A model generated the notes under the pieces. It was not told the origin of the DNA, searched no databases, and saw nothing but the letters and a program-made list of their open reading frames with translations. From positions 1,102,936 through 1,166,935 of the forward strand of contig NZ_CM001514.1 of the NCBI RefSeq assembly GCF_000263715.2: DNA of 64,000 nt, written 5' to 3'. The position numbers were made by a program, and so were the translations under genes. The stretch is from Pseudomonas synxantha BG33R. Its GTDB lineage: Bacteria > Pseudomonadota > Gammaproteobacteria > Pseudomonadales > Pseudomonadaceae. Of this stretch, positions 12,002 to 21,060 are shown one piece after another. The stretch's first letter is position 1, and the number at the start of each line of letters is the position of its first letter.

Positions 12002-13366
12002 TTAGACCGGAAGGGTGATACCAAAGGTATTGCCACCGCCTTCGCTGCGCACAAACACATCCCCGCCATGCATCAACGCAATCGCCTTGACGATAGCCAG
12101 CCCCAGCCCGTGATTGGCCCCGCTGTTGCTGCGTGATGCATCCACCCGGTAGAAACGTTCGAACAGGCGCGGCAAGTGTTCGCTGGCGATCGTCTCGCCC
12201 GGGTTGGTCACGCCAATCGCTACCTGTTGCCCCTGCACTTGGATGTGCACGTTGATAACCTGTCCGGGCGCGGTGTGTTGCACGGCATTGCTCAGCAGGT
12301 TGATCAGCGCACGCCGCAGGTGGGCCTTTTCGATCTGTACCCGGGCATCGCCGTGCACGCGCACCTGGACCTGGGCGTCTTCGAGGATGAAGTCCAGGTA
12401 ATCGAGGGTGGTGGCCACTTCATCGGCCAGGGAGCATTCGATCAGCTTGGTGGCTTTGCTGCCCTGGTCGGCGCTGGCGAGGAACAGCATGTCGTTGATG
12501 ATCGAGCGCAGCCGTTCCAGCTCTTCCAGGTTCGATTGCAACACCTCGAAATAGTGCTCGGCCGAACGCCCGCGTGTCAGTGCGACTTGGGTCTGGCCGA
12601 TCAGGTTGGTCAGCGGCGAGCGCAGTTCATGGGCCACGTCGGCGTTGAACGATTCCAGGCGCGAGTAGGCTTGTTCCACGCGGTCGAGAGTGGCATTGAA
12701 CGAATTGACGAAGAGGCTCAACTCCGGTGGCAGCGGTGACAATTGCAAGCGCCCCGAGAGTTTGGGCGGGGCGAGTTTGCGCGCTTCGTCGGAGAGCTTT
12801 TCCAGTGGCTTCAAGCCGATGCGCGCAACCCAGAAGCCCAGCAGCGCGGCCATGACCACACCCACCATTGCCAGGCTGATCAACGCCACCAGCAAATGAT
12901 GCTGGGTGGCGCGGAAGTTTTCGGTGTCGATGGCGATCATAAAGCGCAACGCCGGGCGCTGGTCCTTGGCCGCAAACTGGCTGACCAGCACCTTGAACGG
13001 ATAAGCGTGGCCGGGCAGGCGCAGGTCGCGCTTGCCCGTCGGGCCCTGTGCAAAGGCACGGATTTGCGCGTCCGGCTCGCCATATTCATAGCTCGGGTCG
13101 CTGCTGACCACCCAGAATCGAATGCGCTTGTCTTCTTCGCCCAGCAGCTTGAGCTTGGACTTTATCTTGACCCAATGCTCCGGCGTGCCGAAGCGGTTCA
13201 CCGACGATTCCAGCACGCTGTAGCGCGCATCCAGTTCGGCGCCCGGCAACAACCCCAGGCCGCGATCCACCTGCTGGTACAGCGCGCCGCCGATCAGCAC
13301 GAAGATCAGCAGCGCCACCAGAGTGAACATGCTGCTCAAACGCAGGGCAATGGAATTAGCCGACAC
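12002..13366 (-). CDS. Sensor histidine kinase, heavy-metal-sensor (CusS/CopS/IrlS) type
   Basis: About 454 residues. An N-terminal membrane segment (FTLVALLIFVLIGGALY) is followed by a periplasmic domain of about 140 residues, a second membrane segment and a HAMP domain. The dimerisation helix has the H-box DVAHELRSPLTN. The catalytic domain has the N-box NLLSNAVQHT and the G-box HGLGLAI. The start is a GTG that overlaps the stop of the response regulator, so the two are translationally coupled. It probably controls the RND pump encoded upstream in the same operon. The family name does not prove a metal signal, and the periplasmic domain has no obvious His/Cys cluster. Confidence 0.92.
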   Translation of the reverse strand: MSANSIALRLSSMFTLVALLIFVLIGGALYQQVDRGLGLLPGAELDARYSVLESSVNRFGTPEHWVKIKSKLKLLGEEDKRIRFWVVSSDPSYEYGEPDAQIRAFAQGPTGKRDLRLPGHAYPFKVLVSQFAAKDQRPALRFMIAIDTENFRATQHHLLVALISLAMVGVVMAALLGFWVARIGLKPLEKLSDEARKLAPPKLSGRLQLSPLPPELSLFVNSFNATLDRVEQAYSRLESFNADVAHELRSPLTNLIGQTQVALTRGRSAEHYFEVLQSNLEELERLRSIINDMLFLASADQGSKATKLIECSLADEVATTLDYLDFILEDAQVQVRVHGDARVQIEKAHLRRALINLLSNAVQHTAPGQVINVHIQVQGQQVAIGVTNPGETIASEHLPRLFERFYRVDASRSNSGANHGLGLAIVKAIALMHGGDVFVRSEGGGNTFGITLPV

Positions 13367-14033
13367 TACGGTTCTCCAGTACATAACCCATGCCGCGAAT
13401 GGTGTGCAGCAGCTTGTGTTCGAACGGCCCGTCGAGCTTGGCGCGCAGGCGCTTGATCGCCACTTCCACCACGTTGGCATCGCTGTCGAAATTGATGTCC
13501 CAGACCATCTCGGCAATCGCGGTCTTGGACAGGATTTCTCCCTGGCGCCGCGCCAACACGCTGAGCAGCGAGAACTCCTTGGCGGTCAGGTCCAGGCGTA
13601 CACCGTTGCGACTGGCCTTGCGGCTGATCAAGTCGATCCACAGGTCGGCAACGGTTACCTGCACCGGCTCATGGCCGCCGCTGCGGCGGGTCAGGGCTTG
13701 CAGGCGCGCCACCAGCTCAAGAAACGAAAACGGCTTGCCCAGGTAATCATCGGCGCCCTCACGCAGGCCGCGAATGCGGTCCTCCACGCGCTCGCGGGCG
13801 GTGAGCATGATCACCGGCGTCTGCTTGCGGGCGCGCAACGCCCGCAATACGCCAAAGCCGTCCAGGCCGGGGAGCATCACGTCGAGCACGATCACCGCGT
13901 ACTCATTCTCCAGCGCCAGGTGCAGGCCCTCGACGCCTTCGCGTGCCACATCGACGGTGTAGCCTTGCTCTGTCAGGCCACGGTGCAGGTAGTCTGCGGT
14001 TTTTTCTTCATCTTCAATAATCAGGACGCGCAT
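13356..14033 (-). CDS. OmpR/PhoB-type response regulator (CusR/CopR/IrlR group)
   Basis: 225 residues from the start MRVLIIEDEEKTADYL. A receiver domain carries the acidic pocket (EDEE) and the phospho-acceptor Asp in VIVLDVMLPGLDG, followed by LTAR and KPF. A winged-helix DNA-binding domain follows (LTAKEFSLLSVLARRQGEILSK, RVHTIRGMGYVLE-like end). It begins 7 bases after the pump gene stop and overlaps the kinase gene by 11 bases. It therefore belongs to the pump operon and probably autoregulates it. Confidence 0.93.
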   Translation of the reverse strand: MRVLIIEDEEKTADYLHRGLTEQGYTVDVAREGVEGLHLALENEYAVIVLDVMLPGLDGFGVLRALRARKQTPVIMLTARERVEDRIRGLREGADDYLGKPFSFLELVARLQALTRRSGGHEPVQVTVADLWIDLISRKASRNGVRLDLTAKEFSLLSVLARRQGEILSKTAIAEMVWDINFDSDANVVEVAIKRLRAKLDGPFEHKLLHTIRGMGYVLENRSVG

Positions 14034-14040
14034 GACCGCC

Positions 14041-17000
14041 TCAGTGTGTGGTCGCCAGCGCCAGCGCTGGTTTGGGCCTGTGGAAAGTCCGTTCAAGGTA
14101 CAAGTATATGACCGGAGTCGTGAACAGCGTCAGCGCCTGGCTCACCAGCAAGCCACCCACCACCGCAATGCCCAGCGGTTGACGCAGCTCCGCCCCCGGG
14201 CCCGAGCCCAGCATCAAGGGCACCGCGCCGAGCAGGGCGGCGAGGGTGGTCATGATGATCGGTCGGAACCGCGTGACGCAGGCTTCATAAATCGCATCCT
14301 CCGGCGTCAGCCCGCGCACGCGCTGGGCTTCCAGGGCGAAGTCGATCATCAAAATGCCGTTTTTCTTGACGATGCCGATCAGCAACACCAGGCCGATCAA
14401 GGCCATGATCGAAAAATCCTGGCCCAGCAGCCATAGCATGATCAGCGCACCCAGGCCCGCCGAGGGCAGGGTGGAAATGATCGTCAGCGGGTGCACGAAA
14501 CTCTCGTACAGCACACCCAGGATGATGTACACCGCCACCAGCGCCGCGAGGATCAGCCACGGTTGGCTGGCCAGCGAACTCTGGAACGCCTGGGCTGCGC
14601 CCTGGAAGTTGCCGATCAGGGTGCTCGGCATACCGATGTCGTTCTTGGCCTGGTCGAGCATGATCACCGCGTCGCCCAGGGCCACGCCGGGCGCCAGGTT
14701 GAACGACAGGTTGGCGGCGGGGAACATGCCGTCATGGCTGATGGACAAGGGCCCCACGCTGGGCGGCTCGACCCTGGCCAGTGCCGACAGCGGCACCATT
14801 TCGTTGGTCAGCGGCGAGCGCAGGTAAAAGTAGTTGAGGCTTTCGGCCTTGCCGCGTTGCTGGCTGTCCAGTTCGAGTATCACCTGGTACTGGTTGATCT
14901 CGGTCTGGAACTCGTTGATCTGGCGCTGGCCGAAGGCGTCGTACAGCGCCTGGTCGACATCGGTGGCGGTCAGGCCGAAGCGGGCTGCGGCCTGGCGGTC
15001 GATGTTGATGTGGGTAATGCTGCCGCCCAGTTGCAGGTCGTTGGACAGGTCACGAAACGCAGGGTTGCTGCGCAGTTTCTCCGTGAGGCGTTGGGTCCAG
15101 GTGTTGAGCGTCGGGCCGTCGTTGCTCTTGAGCACGTATTGGTACTGGGCGCGGCTGGGGCCGGAGCTCAAGTTGATGTCCTGGCCGGCGCGCAGGTACA
15201 GCACGATACCGGGCACTTTCGCCAGTTGCGGGCGCAGGCGGTCGATGAACTGGCTGGCGGACACGTCGCGATCACCGCGATCTTTCAAGGCAATCCAGAA
15301 GCGCCCGTTGGCGATGGTCTGGTTGCTGCCGGTGACGCCCACCGAGTGGGAAAACGCCTGCACCGCCGGGTCGGCCTTGACGATGTCCGCCAGGGCCTTG
15401 TGCTTGGCAACCATGTCCTTGTACGACACATCGGCCGCCGCCTCGCTGGTGCCGAGCACGAAACCGGTGTCCTGCACCGGGAAGAAACCCTTGGGGATAA
15501 ACACATAACCGACCACAGCCAAGGCCAGGGTCACCACGAAGATCGCCGCCATGCTGCGTTGGTGCGCCAGTGCCCGGCGCAGATTGCGTGCGTAGCCGGC
15601 CAGCAGGCGCTCGCTGAAGGAGGGTTTGGCGTGGGCAGGATGGCTCGGTGCGCGCATGAACAAGGCGGCCAGGGTAGGCGCCAATGTCAGCGAAACCACC
15701 ACCGAAATCAGGATGGTCGAAGTGGCCGTCAGCGCGAATTCCTTGAACAACCGCCCGACCACACCGCCCATGAACAGCAGCGGAATAAACGCCGCTACCA
15801 GCGAGAAGCTGATGGACACCACGGTAAAACCGATTTCGCCGGCCCCCTTGATCGCCGCTTCGCGCTGGCCCAGGCCGGCCTCCAGGTGCCGATGGATGTT
15901 CTCCACCACCACAATCGCATCGTCCACCACGAAGCCCACGGCGATCACGATAGCGACCAGGGTCAGGTTGTTCAGGCTGAACCCCATCACGTACATCAGG
16001 GCAAAACTGGCCACCAGCGATACACCCAGCACGGCCGACACAATCAGTGTCGCCGAGAGCTGGCGCAAAAACAGCGCCATCACCGCCACCACTAGCAGGA
16101 TGGCGATCAGCAGGGTCATTTCCACTTCATGCAGGGAGGCGCGGATGGTCTTGGTGCGGTCGGTCAATACGCTGACCTGCACCGAGGCCGGCAACATGCC
16201 TTGCAGGCGCGGCAGTTCGGCCTGGATGCGGTCGACGGTTTCGACGATGTTGGCGCCGGGCTGACGCGAAATCACCAGGTTGACCCCTGGCGTATCGCCG
16301 GACCAGGCTTGCACGTAGGCGTTTTCCGAACCATTGATGACGTTGGCGATATCGCGCAGTTGAACCGGTGCGCCGTCTTTGTAGGAAACGATTAACTGGC
16401 CGTAGTCTTCGGGATGAAACAGCTGGTCGTTGGTCGACAGGGTCGAGACGCTGTTCTCGCCATAGATCGCGCCCTTGGCCAAGTTGAGGCTCGACTGCTG
16501 AATGGCCAGGCGTATGTCGGCGAGGGTCAGGCCGATGGCCGCGAGTTTGTCGGGGGAGGCCTGCACGCGAATCGCCGGGCGTTGCTGGCCGGTGATGTTG
16601 ATCTGGCCGACGCCGTCGATCTGGCTGATCTGGCGCGCCAGCAGGGTTTCCACGTAATCACTCAGCTCGGTGCTGGGCATGCTGCCTGAACTGACGCTGA
16701 GGATCAGCACCGGGCTGTCGGCCGGGTTGACCTTTCTCCAGGTCGGCAAGTTCGGCATATCGCTGGGCAGCTTGCCGGAGGCGGTGTTGATTGCGGCCTG
16801 GACTTCCTGGGCGGCGGTGTCGATGCTTTTTTCCAGGGTGAACTGCAACGTCAAAAGGCTTGAGCCCAAGGCGCTGCTGGAGGTCATCTGGGTCACGCCG
16901 GGGATGGCACTGAATTGCACCTCCAGGGGCGTGGCCACTGATGAGGCCATGGTGTCCGGGCTGGCACCGGGCAGTTGCGCGGTGACCTGGATCGTCGGAA

Positions 17001-17136
17001 ATTCCGCTTCCGGCAGCGGGGCGATGGACAGGCGTGGGAAGGCGATGATCCCCAGCAGTACCAAGGCAAACGTCAACAACAGGGTGGCTACCGGGTGATC
17101 AACGCACCAGGCCGAGGGCGAACGGCTGCCGCTCAT
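14041..17136 (-). CDS. RND multidrug efflux permease, MdtC/MuxC-like
   Basis: 1031 residues, the normal length for an HAE1-type inner-membrane RND pump. The N-terminal helix and porter domain begin with FPRLSIAPLPEAEFPTIQV. The motif PGASPDTMASSVATPLE is typical of the MdtB/MdtC/MuxC branch. The conserved transmembrane acidic pair occurs in GFVVDDAIVVVENIHRHLE. It couples proton entry to export across both membranes with a fusion protein and an outer-membrane channel. The fusion protein is encoded just upstream with a 4-base overlap. No outer-membrane factor is in the operon. Unlike mdtABC or muxABC, only one RND gene is present. Confidence 0.92.
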   Translation of the reverse strand: MSGSRSPSAWCVDHPVATLLLTFALVLLGIIAFPRLSIAPLPEAEFPTIQVTAQLPGASPDTMASSVATPLEVQFSAIPGVTQMTSSSALGSSLLTLQFTLEKSIDTAAQEVQAAINTASGKLPSDMPNLPTWRKVNPADSPVLILSVSSGSMPSTELSDYVETLLARQISQIDGVGQINITGQQRPAIRVQASPDKLAAIGLTLADIRLAIQQSSLNLAKGAIYGENSVSTLSTNDQLFHPEDYGQLIVSYKDGAPVQLRDIANVINGSENAYVQAWSGDTPGVNLVISRQPGANIVETVDRIQAELPRLQGMLPASVQVSVLTDRTKTIRASLHEVEMTLLIAILLVVAVMALFLRQLSATLIVSAVLGVSLVASFALMYVMGFSLNNLTLVAIVIAVGFVVDDAIVVVENIHRHLEAGLGQREAAIKGAGEIGFTVVSISFSLVAAFIPLLFMGGVVGRLFKEFALTATSTILISVVVSLTLAPTLAALFMRAPSHPAHAKPSFSERLLAGYARNLRRALAHQRSMAAIFVVTLALAVVGYVFIPKGFFPVQDTGFVLGTSEAAADVSYKDMVAKHKALADIVKADPAVQAFSHSVGVTGSNQTIANGRFWIALKDRGDRDVSASQFIDRLRPQLAKVPGIVLYLRAGQDINLSSGPSRAQYQYVLKSNDGPTLNTWTQRLTEKLRSNPAFRDLSNDLQLGGSITHINIDRQAAARFGLTATDVDQALYDAFGQRQINEFQTEINQYQVILELDSQQRGKAESLNYFYLRSPLTNEMVPLSALARVEPPSVGPLSISHDGMFPAANLSFNLAPGVALGDAVIMLDQAKNDIGMPSTLIGNFQGAAQAFQSSLASQPWLILAALVAVYIILGVLYESFVHPLTIISTLPSAGLGALIMLWLLGQDFSIMALIGLVLLIGIVKKNGILMIDFALEAQRVRGLTPEDAIYEACVTRFRPIIMTTLAALLGAVPLMLGSGPGAELRQPLGIAVVGGLLVSQALTLFTTPVIYLYLERTFHRPKPALALATTH

Positions 17137-18299
17137 GGTTGCACCGTGGCGTCAGCGGTCTGGATCACCTGTGGTGGCTCCTTGAGTACTTCCACCTGGG
17201 CGCCGGCCTTGAGCCGCGACTGACCGTCGCTGACCAGCACGTCCCCGGCCTGCACGCCGGTGATGATGTTGATCTCGCTGTTCTGATAGGCAACCTGTAC
17301 CGGCACCACTTCTGCTTTATTACCGTTGACCCGGTACACGAAGTGCGCGTCCAGCCCACGCTGCACTACGGTCGGTGGTACCACTAGAACATGCTTGTCG
17401 AGGGCCGTCTGGATCTTGATGGTCACCAGTTGCCCCGGCCACAGCTTTTGCGCAGGGTTGTTGAACTCGGCCTTGGCTCGCAGGGTGCCGGTGGTGGAGC
17501 TGATCTGGTTGTCGATCAGGCTCAGGTGGCCTTCGCCGAGCAGGTGGCCGGTGTCGCCGTCGGTATCGGCGCCCAGGTAGGCGTCGACGCTGGCCGGGGT
17601 TGGCGCCGCGATCAGGCCCTGCAGGGTCGGCAGCATCTGCTGCGGCAGGGAGAACTCAACGGCGATCGGGTCGAGCTGGGTGACGGAGAACAACCCCTGG
17701 GTGTCGCTCATGCGCAGGAAATTACCTTCATCCACACTGCGAATGCCCACGCGACCACTGACGGGGGAGCGAATCTGGGTGTAGGAAAGTTGTACCTGAG
17801 CAGCATCAATCGCAGCCTGATTGCCTTGCACGGTGGCCCTGAGCTGGTTCACCAATGCCTGCTGCTGGTCATAAGTCTGCTTTGATACGCCGTCGTCAAC
17901 GCTCAGCGCCTTGTAGCGCTTGAGGTTGACCAGTGCCACTTGCAACTGCGCCTGGCTTTCACCCAGTTGCGCCTTGGCCTGGTCGAGGCTGGCGCGGATC
18001 GAGCGGTCATCGAGGGTCGCCAGCAGGTCACCGGCCTTCACCGACTGACCTTCCTGGACCAGCAACCGGGTGAGGATGCCGTCGATCTGCGGGCGAATCA
18101 CCACGTTGTGCAACGACAGCACCGAGCCGATGCCGCTGACAAACCGTGGTACATCCTGTTGCGTCACGCTCACCACCCGCACGGGAATGGCGGTAGGCGC
18201 CGCCAGCCGTGCTTTGACCGGCCGGGTCAATGCCCAGGCTGCGACAGCCAGTATCAGGAGGGCACCTACTATCAGGGCCATGTTTCGTTTGATCTGCAT
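17133..18299 (-). CDS. RND efflux periplasmic adaptor (MdtA-like membrane fusion protein)
   Basis: About 388 residues from the start MQIKRNMALIV. An N-terminal hydrophobic anchor is followed by lipoyl-type half-motifs (VVIRPQIDGILTRLLVQEGQ, IRSPVSGRVGIRSV), a helical hairpin and beta-barrel/membrane-proximal domains. It links the RND pump to an outer-membrane channel. The start is uncertain: no good ribosome-binding site precedes this ATG, and a GTG at 18371 in the same frame would add 24 residues. It is the first gene of the operon with the pump, regulator and kinase. Confidence 0.88.
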   Translation of the reverse strand: MQIKRNMALIVGALLILAVAAWALTRPVKARLAAPTAIPVRVVSVTQQDVPRFVSGIGSVLSLHNVVIRPQIDGILTRLLVQEGQSVKAGDLLATLDDRSIRASLDQAKAQLGESQAQLQVALVNLKRYKALSVDDGVSKQTYDQQQALVNQLRATVQGNQAAIDAAQVQLSYTQIRSPVSGRVGIRSVDEGNFLRMSDTQGLFSVTQLDPIAVEFSLPQQMLPTLQGLIAAPTPASVDAYLGADTDGDTGHLLGEGHLSLIDNQISSTTGTLRAKAEFNNPAQKLWPGQLVTIKIQTALDKHVLVVPPTVVQRGLDAHFVYRVNGNKAEVVPVQVAYQNSEINIITGVQAGDVLVSDGQSRLKAGAQVEVLKEPPQVIQTADATVQP

Positions 18300-18492
18300 A
18301 GGAGGGCGCCGGCGCAAACTGCACGTTGGAGTTTGGAAAGCTGCTTTATAGCGCTGTTTCACCGTCAGCACGGTGACGGCAAACTGACAGCCGTGACAGT
18401 TAGGCTGTGTGAGCCTGTCGCTTGAAGTTACTGCTGGCAGCCTCGGCCCCGTATACTCGCGTTTTTACACCTATAGCTGTGCCGGAGCCCCT

Positions 18493-18726
18493 ATGACTTC
18501 CCCCACCCAACCCCCTGTTGAAGCGGCCGACCTCGTCGATTCGGCCACCGCCGACAGTGCTGAAAAAGCCGAGATCCCGGCATTCAAGTTCCCCTTCAAG
18601 CCGGGTGAACTGGCAGGCGCCAAAAACGCCAGCCAGCCCTGGTACAAAGGCGGCGCCAAGAACGGCCATACCAAGACCCCTGGCATGGCACCCCCAGGCA
18701 CGCGCCGTTCGATGGGTAAACGTTAA
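18493..18726 (+). CDS. Small conserved hypothetical protein, 77 residues
   Basis: The start ATG follows GGAG at a good distance. The protein has an acidic, Ala/Pro-rich first half and a basic, Gly/Pro-rich tail ending TRRSMGKR. It has no membrane segment or motif I recognise and is probably largely disordered. It is divergent from the efflux operon. Coding is supported by the ribosome-binding site and by amino-acid bias; I recall similar short proteins in pseudomonads but cannot assign a function. Confidence 0.65.
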   Translation: MTSPTQPPVEAADLVDSATADSAEKAEIPAFKFPFKPGELAGAKNASQPWYKGGAKNGHTKTPGMAPPGTRRSMGKR

Positions 18727-18830
18727 GGCTAAATCGAAGCTAGCGTTATAGGCTGTTGCCTACGTCGCCTGTCGATATTTCTACTTGTAGGTCCGCGGTC
18801 GATTCTTGAAAGCTTGCACAGCGTTTGCTT

Positions 18831-18856
18831 CGTCCCGATGACGCTCCATCGGGACG
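18831..18856 (+). promoter_or_regulatory. Perfect hairpin in the leader of the solute-binding protein gene
   Basis: CGTCCCGATG and CATCGGGACG form a perfect 10-bp stem with a 6-base loop, ending 32 bases before the GTG start at 18889. No T run follows, so it is not a simple terminator. It may be an operator or an mRNA leader structure. Confidence 0.5.
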
Positions 18857-18888
18857 AGTGAGTAAGCTTTCCGGAAAAGGACGTTCCC

Positions 18889-19671
18889 GTGGCCCTGATA
18901 CACCTCTGTGCAGTGCTTGCCTTCTTGCTCTCGACGACGGCCGTTGCGGGCGACGTTCAACCGCGGCGCGAGATCCGTTTCGCCGTGGCCGCGCATTTTC
19001 CCCCCTTTCAGAGCCGCAACCCGCAAGGGCAACTGGTGGGGCTGAACATCGAACTGGGCAATGCCTTGTGCGAACAACTCAACGTGCGCTGTATCTGGGT
19101 TGACCAAGTCGTCATGGAAAATTTTCCGGCCCTCGAAGCCCGGCAGTTCGACGCGATCATGGGCATGGCGCCGACATGTCGGCGCCGACAACGGGTGAGT
19201 TTTACCGATGACCTCTACCCGATCACCACCCGCCTGGTGGGTCGTAAAGGCTCAGGCTTGACCCCTGGCCGGCGCTCGCTCAAGGGCAAGCGCGTGGGGG
19301 TGCTGGTCAGGAGTAATCGTGAAGCCTTTGCGCTCTCGCAGTGGGCACCGGCGGGGGTGATCATCAGAAGTTTCTGGCTCAACGACCAACTGGTTCAGAG
19401 CCTGGTGTCGGGTGATATCGATGCGACCTTGCAAGGTGCCGTGGAGATCCGTGAGGCGCTGCTCGACACAGCCGACGGCCTGGACTTCGGTTTCCTGGGG
19501 CCTGTGGTGTCATCGGGCCTGTTGGGCAACAGCGTGGCTATCGCGGTACGCAAACCTGATACCGCGCTGCGCAATGAGCTGAACCATGCGCTTGAACAGC
19601 TGATGCAAAACGGCGAATACCAACGCATCCTCCAGCCCTATCGTCTGGATGTAGCGCCTGCCACTCCATGA
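18889..19671 (+). CDS. Family 3 extracellular solute-binding protein
   Basis: 260 residues with a signal peptide (MALIHLCAVLAFLLSTTAVAG) and the bilobed SBP_bac_3 pattern: EIRFAVAAHFPPFQ, LVGLNIELGNALCEQL, FDAIMGMAPTCRRRQRVSFTD and the second lobe GKRVGVLV. Members bind amino acids or related solutes in the periplasm. The GTG start has AAAAGG eight bases upstream. No ABC permease or ATPase lies next to it, so it may serve a transporter elsewhere or act as a stand-alone binding protein. Confidence 0.85.
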   Translation: MALIHLCAVLAFLLSTTAVAGDVQPRREIRFAVAAHFPPFQSRNPQGQLVGLNIELGNALCEQLNVRCIWVDQVVMENFPALEARQFDAIMGMAPTCRRRQRVSFTDDLYPITTRLVGRKGSGLTPGRRSLKGKRVGVLVRSNREAFALSQWAPAGVIIRSFWLNDQLVQSLVSGDIDATLQGAVEIREALLDTADGLDFGFLGPVVSSGLLGNSVAIAVRKPDTALRNELNHALEQLMQNGEYQRILQPYRLDVAPATP

Positions 19672-19722
19672 TCGCGATAGATCTCAATGCCGGAGCAGAC
19701 TCAGTCAAATCCCCGTCAGCGG

Positions 19723-20466
19723 TCAGGCAGCCCGCAACGAGATAAACGCATAGTTGGCCGGCACTTCGGTGGCAATCTGCGCCCCGGCGTCCAGCAGTTG
19801 TTCGGCGATGTCCATACCGGATACGTGGAACACCCACTCATTGGCCATGCTCGGCTGGACCACTGCCTGTTCGACAGCTTGGGCAAACGCCTGCATATCC
19901 GGCAGGTAGGCGGTGAAGCCGTCGCCCTTGAGCGCTGTGGTACGAATGCCGAGCAACGCACACACCGCTTCCTTGGTTTGTACATCGTCACGGTCGGCCT
20001 GGCGCGAGCGGCCAATCAGTTCAGCCAGTTCCTTGTCCATTAACTCGCCACCGACGATCAAAGCCGGGCCCTGTTCCCAGGATTCTGGCGGGCAATCCTT
20101 GGCACTCGGATTCAGCGGGATATGCGGGTTGATCTCCATCGGGTAAATCCGGCACACCAGTGGGCGCCGTTCATAGATGCGGCAAAGGTTGTCTTCGTCA
20201 AGATTCCGGCAGCGTCCGGCGTTATAGGCGGCAAAGGTGATTGCCACAAACGCCTCGGTAGTGCCGCTGGGCACGCTCACCGATCGGCGCTCGGCGTGCT
20301 CACGTTGTTGCAGGGGCAGGCCCAGGCCGTTGCCGAGGAAACCCTCGACCAGGACGATGACGTTACCGCCGTCCGCCGCCCAGCTACGGGCTTCTGCGAG
20401 GGTCAGGGGGACGTGATGGTCGCTGCAGCATTTGCCGCAACCTACGCAAGAAAACTGAGTGTTCAT
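19723..20466 (-). CDS. YkgJ-type cysteine-cluster protein (putative Zn/Fe-chelating)
   Basis: 247 residues. The N-terminus carries the cluster CVGCGKCCSDHHVPL, and a second set of cysteines follows (GRCRNLDEDNLCRIYERRPLVCRIYP). This pattern defines the YkgJ/CxxCxxCC family, thought to bind a metal or Fe-S cluster. The C-terminal 100 residues are outside the core family and of unknown role. No partner gene is adjacent. The biochemical function is unknown. Confidence 0.8.
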   Translation of the reverse strand: MNTQFSCVGCGKCCSDHHVPLTLAEARSWAADGGNVIVLVEGFLGNGLGLPLQQREHAERRSVSVPSGTTEAFVAITFAAYNAGRCRNLDEDNLCRIYERRPLVCRIYPMEINPHIPLNPSAKDCPPESWEQGPALIVGGELMDKELAELIGRSRQADRDDVQTKEAVCALLGIRTTALKGDGFTAYLPDMQAFAQAVEQAVVQPSMANEWVFHVSGMDIAEQLLDAGAQIATEVPANYAFISLRAA

Positions 20467-20574
20467 GGCGGATCTGTCACCAGGCTAGGTCAGAGGGCAC
20501 GCTTGAGGGGTGACGGGTTTTTTACCTCTATCGACCGCTCGGCACTCTGGAAGCAAGTTATGCGCCAGTGGTTG

Positions 20575-21057
20575 TCAGCCCTTGGGCACTGTGTCGCGCA
20601 GGACAAATCTCATATCGGCACTTTCATACAGTTGCCGGGCACGCAGGTTGCTTTCCAGCACCTTGAGGTCGACATAGGGTTCGCCGCGCTGCTTGAACAC
20701 CTGAAAGCTGTGCAGTAACAAGGCGCGCCCCAGCCCCTGGCCCTGGGCGCAAGGGTGTACCGCAAGGTTCTTGATGAAGGCGCTGGTCCAGCACTGGGCG
20801 ACACCGAGAATGCCGTCGGCGTTAATGGCGACCAGGCACAACGTCGGGTCGCACTCGGCATCGGTCACGAACTGTCGGCGCCATTCATCCAGGCTGGCGA
20901 CACGGCCGCCGCCCTGGTCTTGAGTCATGCGCAACACGGCATGGATCGCCGGGGCCAGCTCATCACGGTAATGATCCAGTCGGGTATTCGCCGGCCACTG
21001 CGGGGCGGGCAGGCTGCCCGTGAGGTCGCGACGCAGCAGCTGGAAATACTCGGCCAC
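20575..21057 (-). CDS. GNAT-family N-acetyltransferase
   Basis: 160 residues. The acetyl-CoA-binding signature is visible as IKNLAVHPCAQGQGLGRALLLHSFQ (Q-x-x-G-x-G/A). The C-terminal beta-bulge region (YVDLKVLESNLRARQLYESADM) fits the family. The start is a GTG 3 bases after the stop of the CheV-like gene, so the two are probably co-transcribed. The substrate is not predictable. Confidence 0.85.
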   Translation of the reverse strand: MAEYFQLLRRDLTGSLPAPQWPANTRLDHYRDELAPAIHAVLRMTQDQGGGRVASLDEWRRQFVTDAECDPTLCLVAINADGILGVAQCWTSAFIKNLAVHPCAQGQGLGRALLLHSFQVFKQRGEPYVDLKVLESNLRARQLYESADMRFVLRDTVPKG

Positions 21058-21060
21058 TGC

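Noticed and set aside
11638..12069. Minus-strand frame of 143 codons in element copy 1, similar to a 72-codon frame at 29362-29580 in copy 2
   Set aside because: The similarity follows from the repeated DNA. The frames differ in length and ends, run through the palindromic core, and have no ribosome-binding site.
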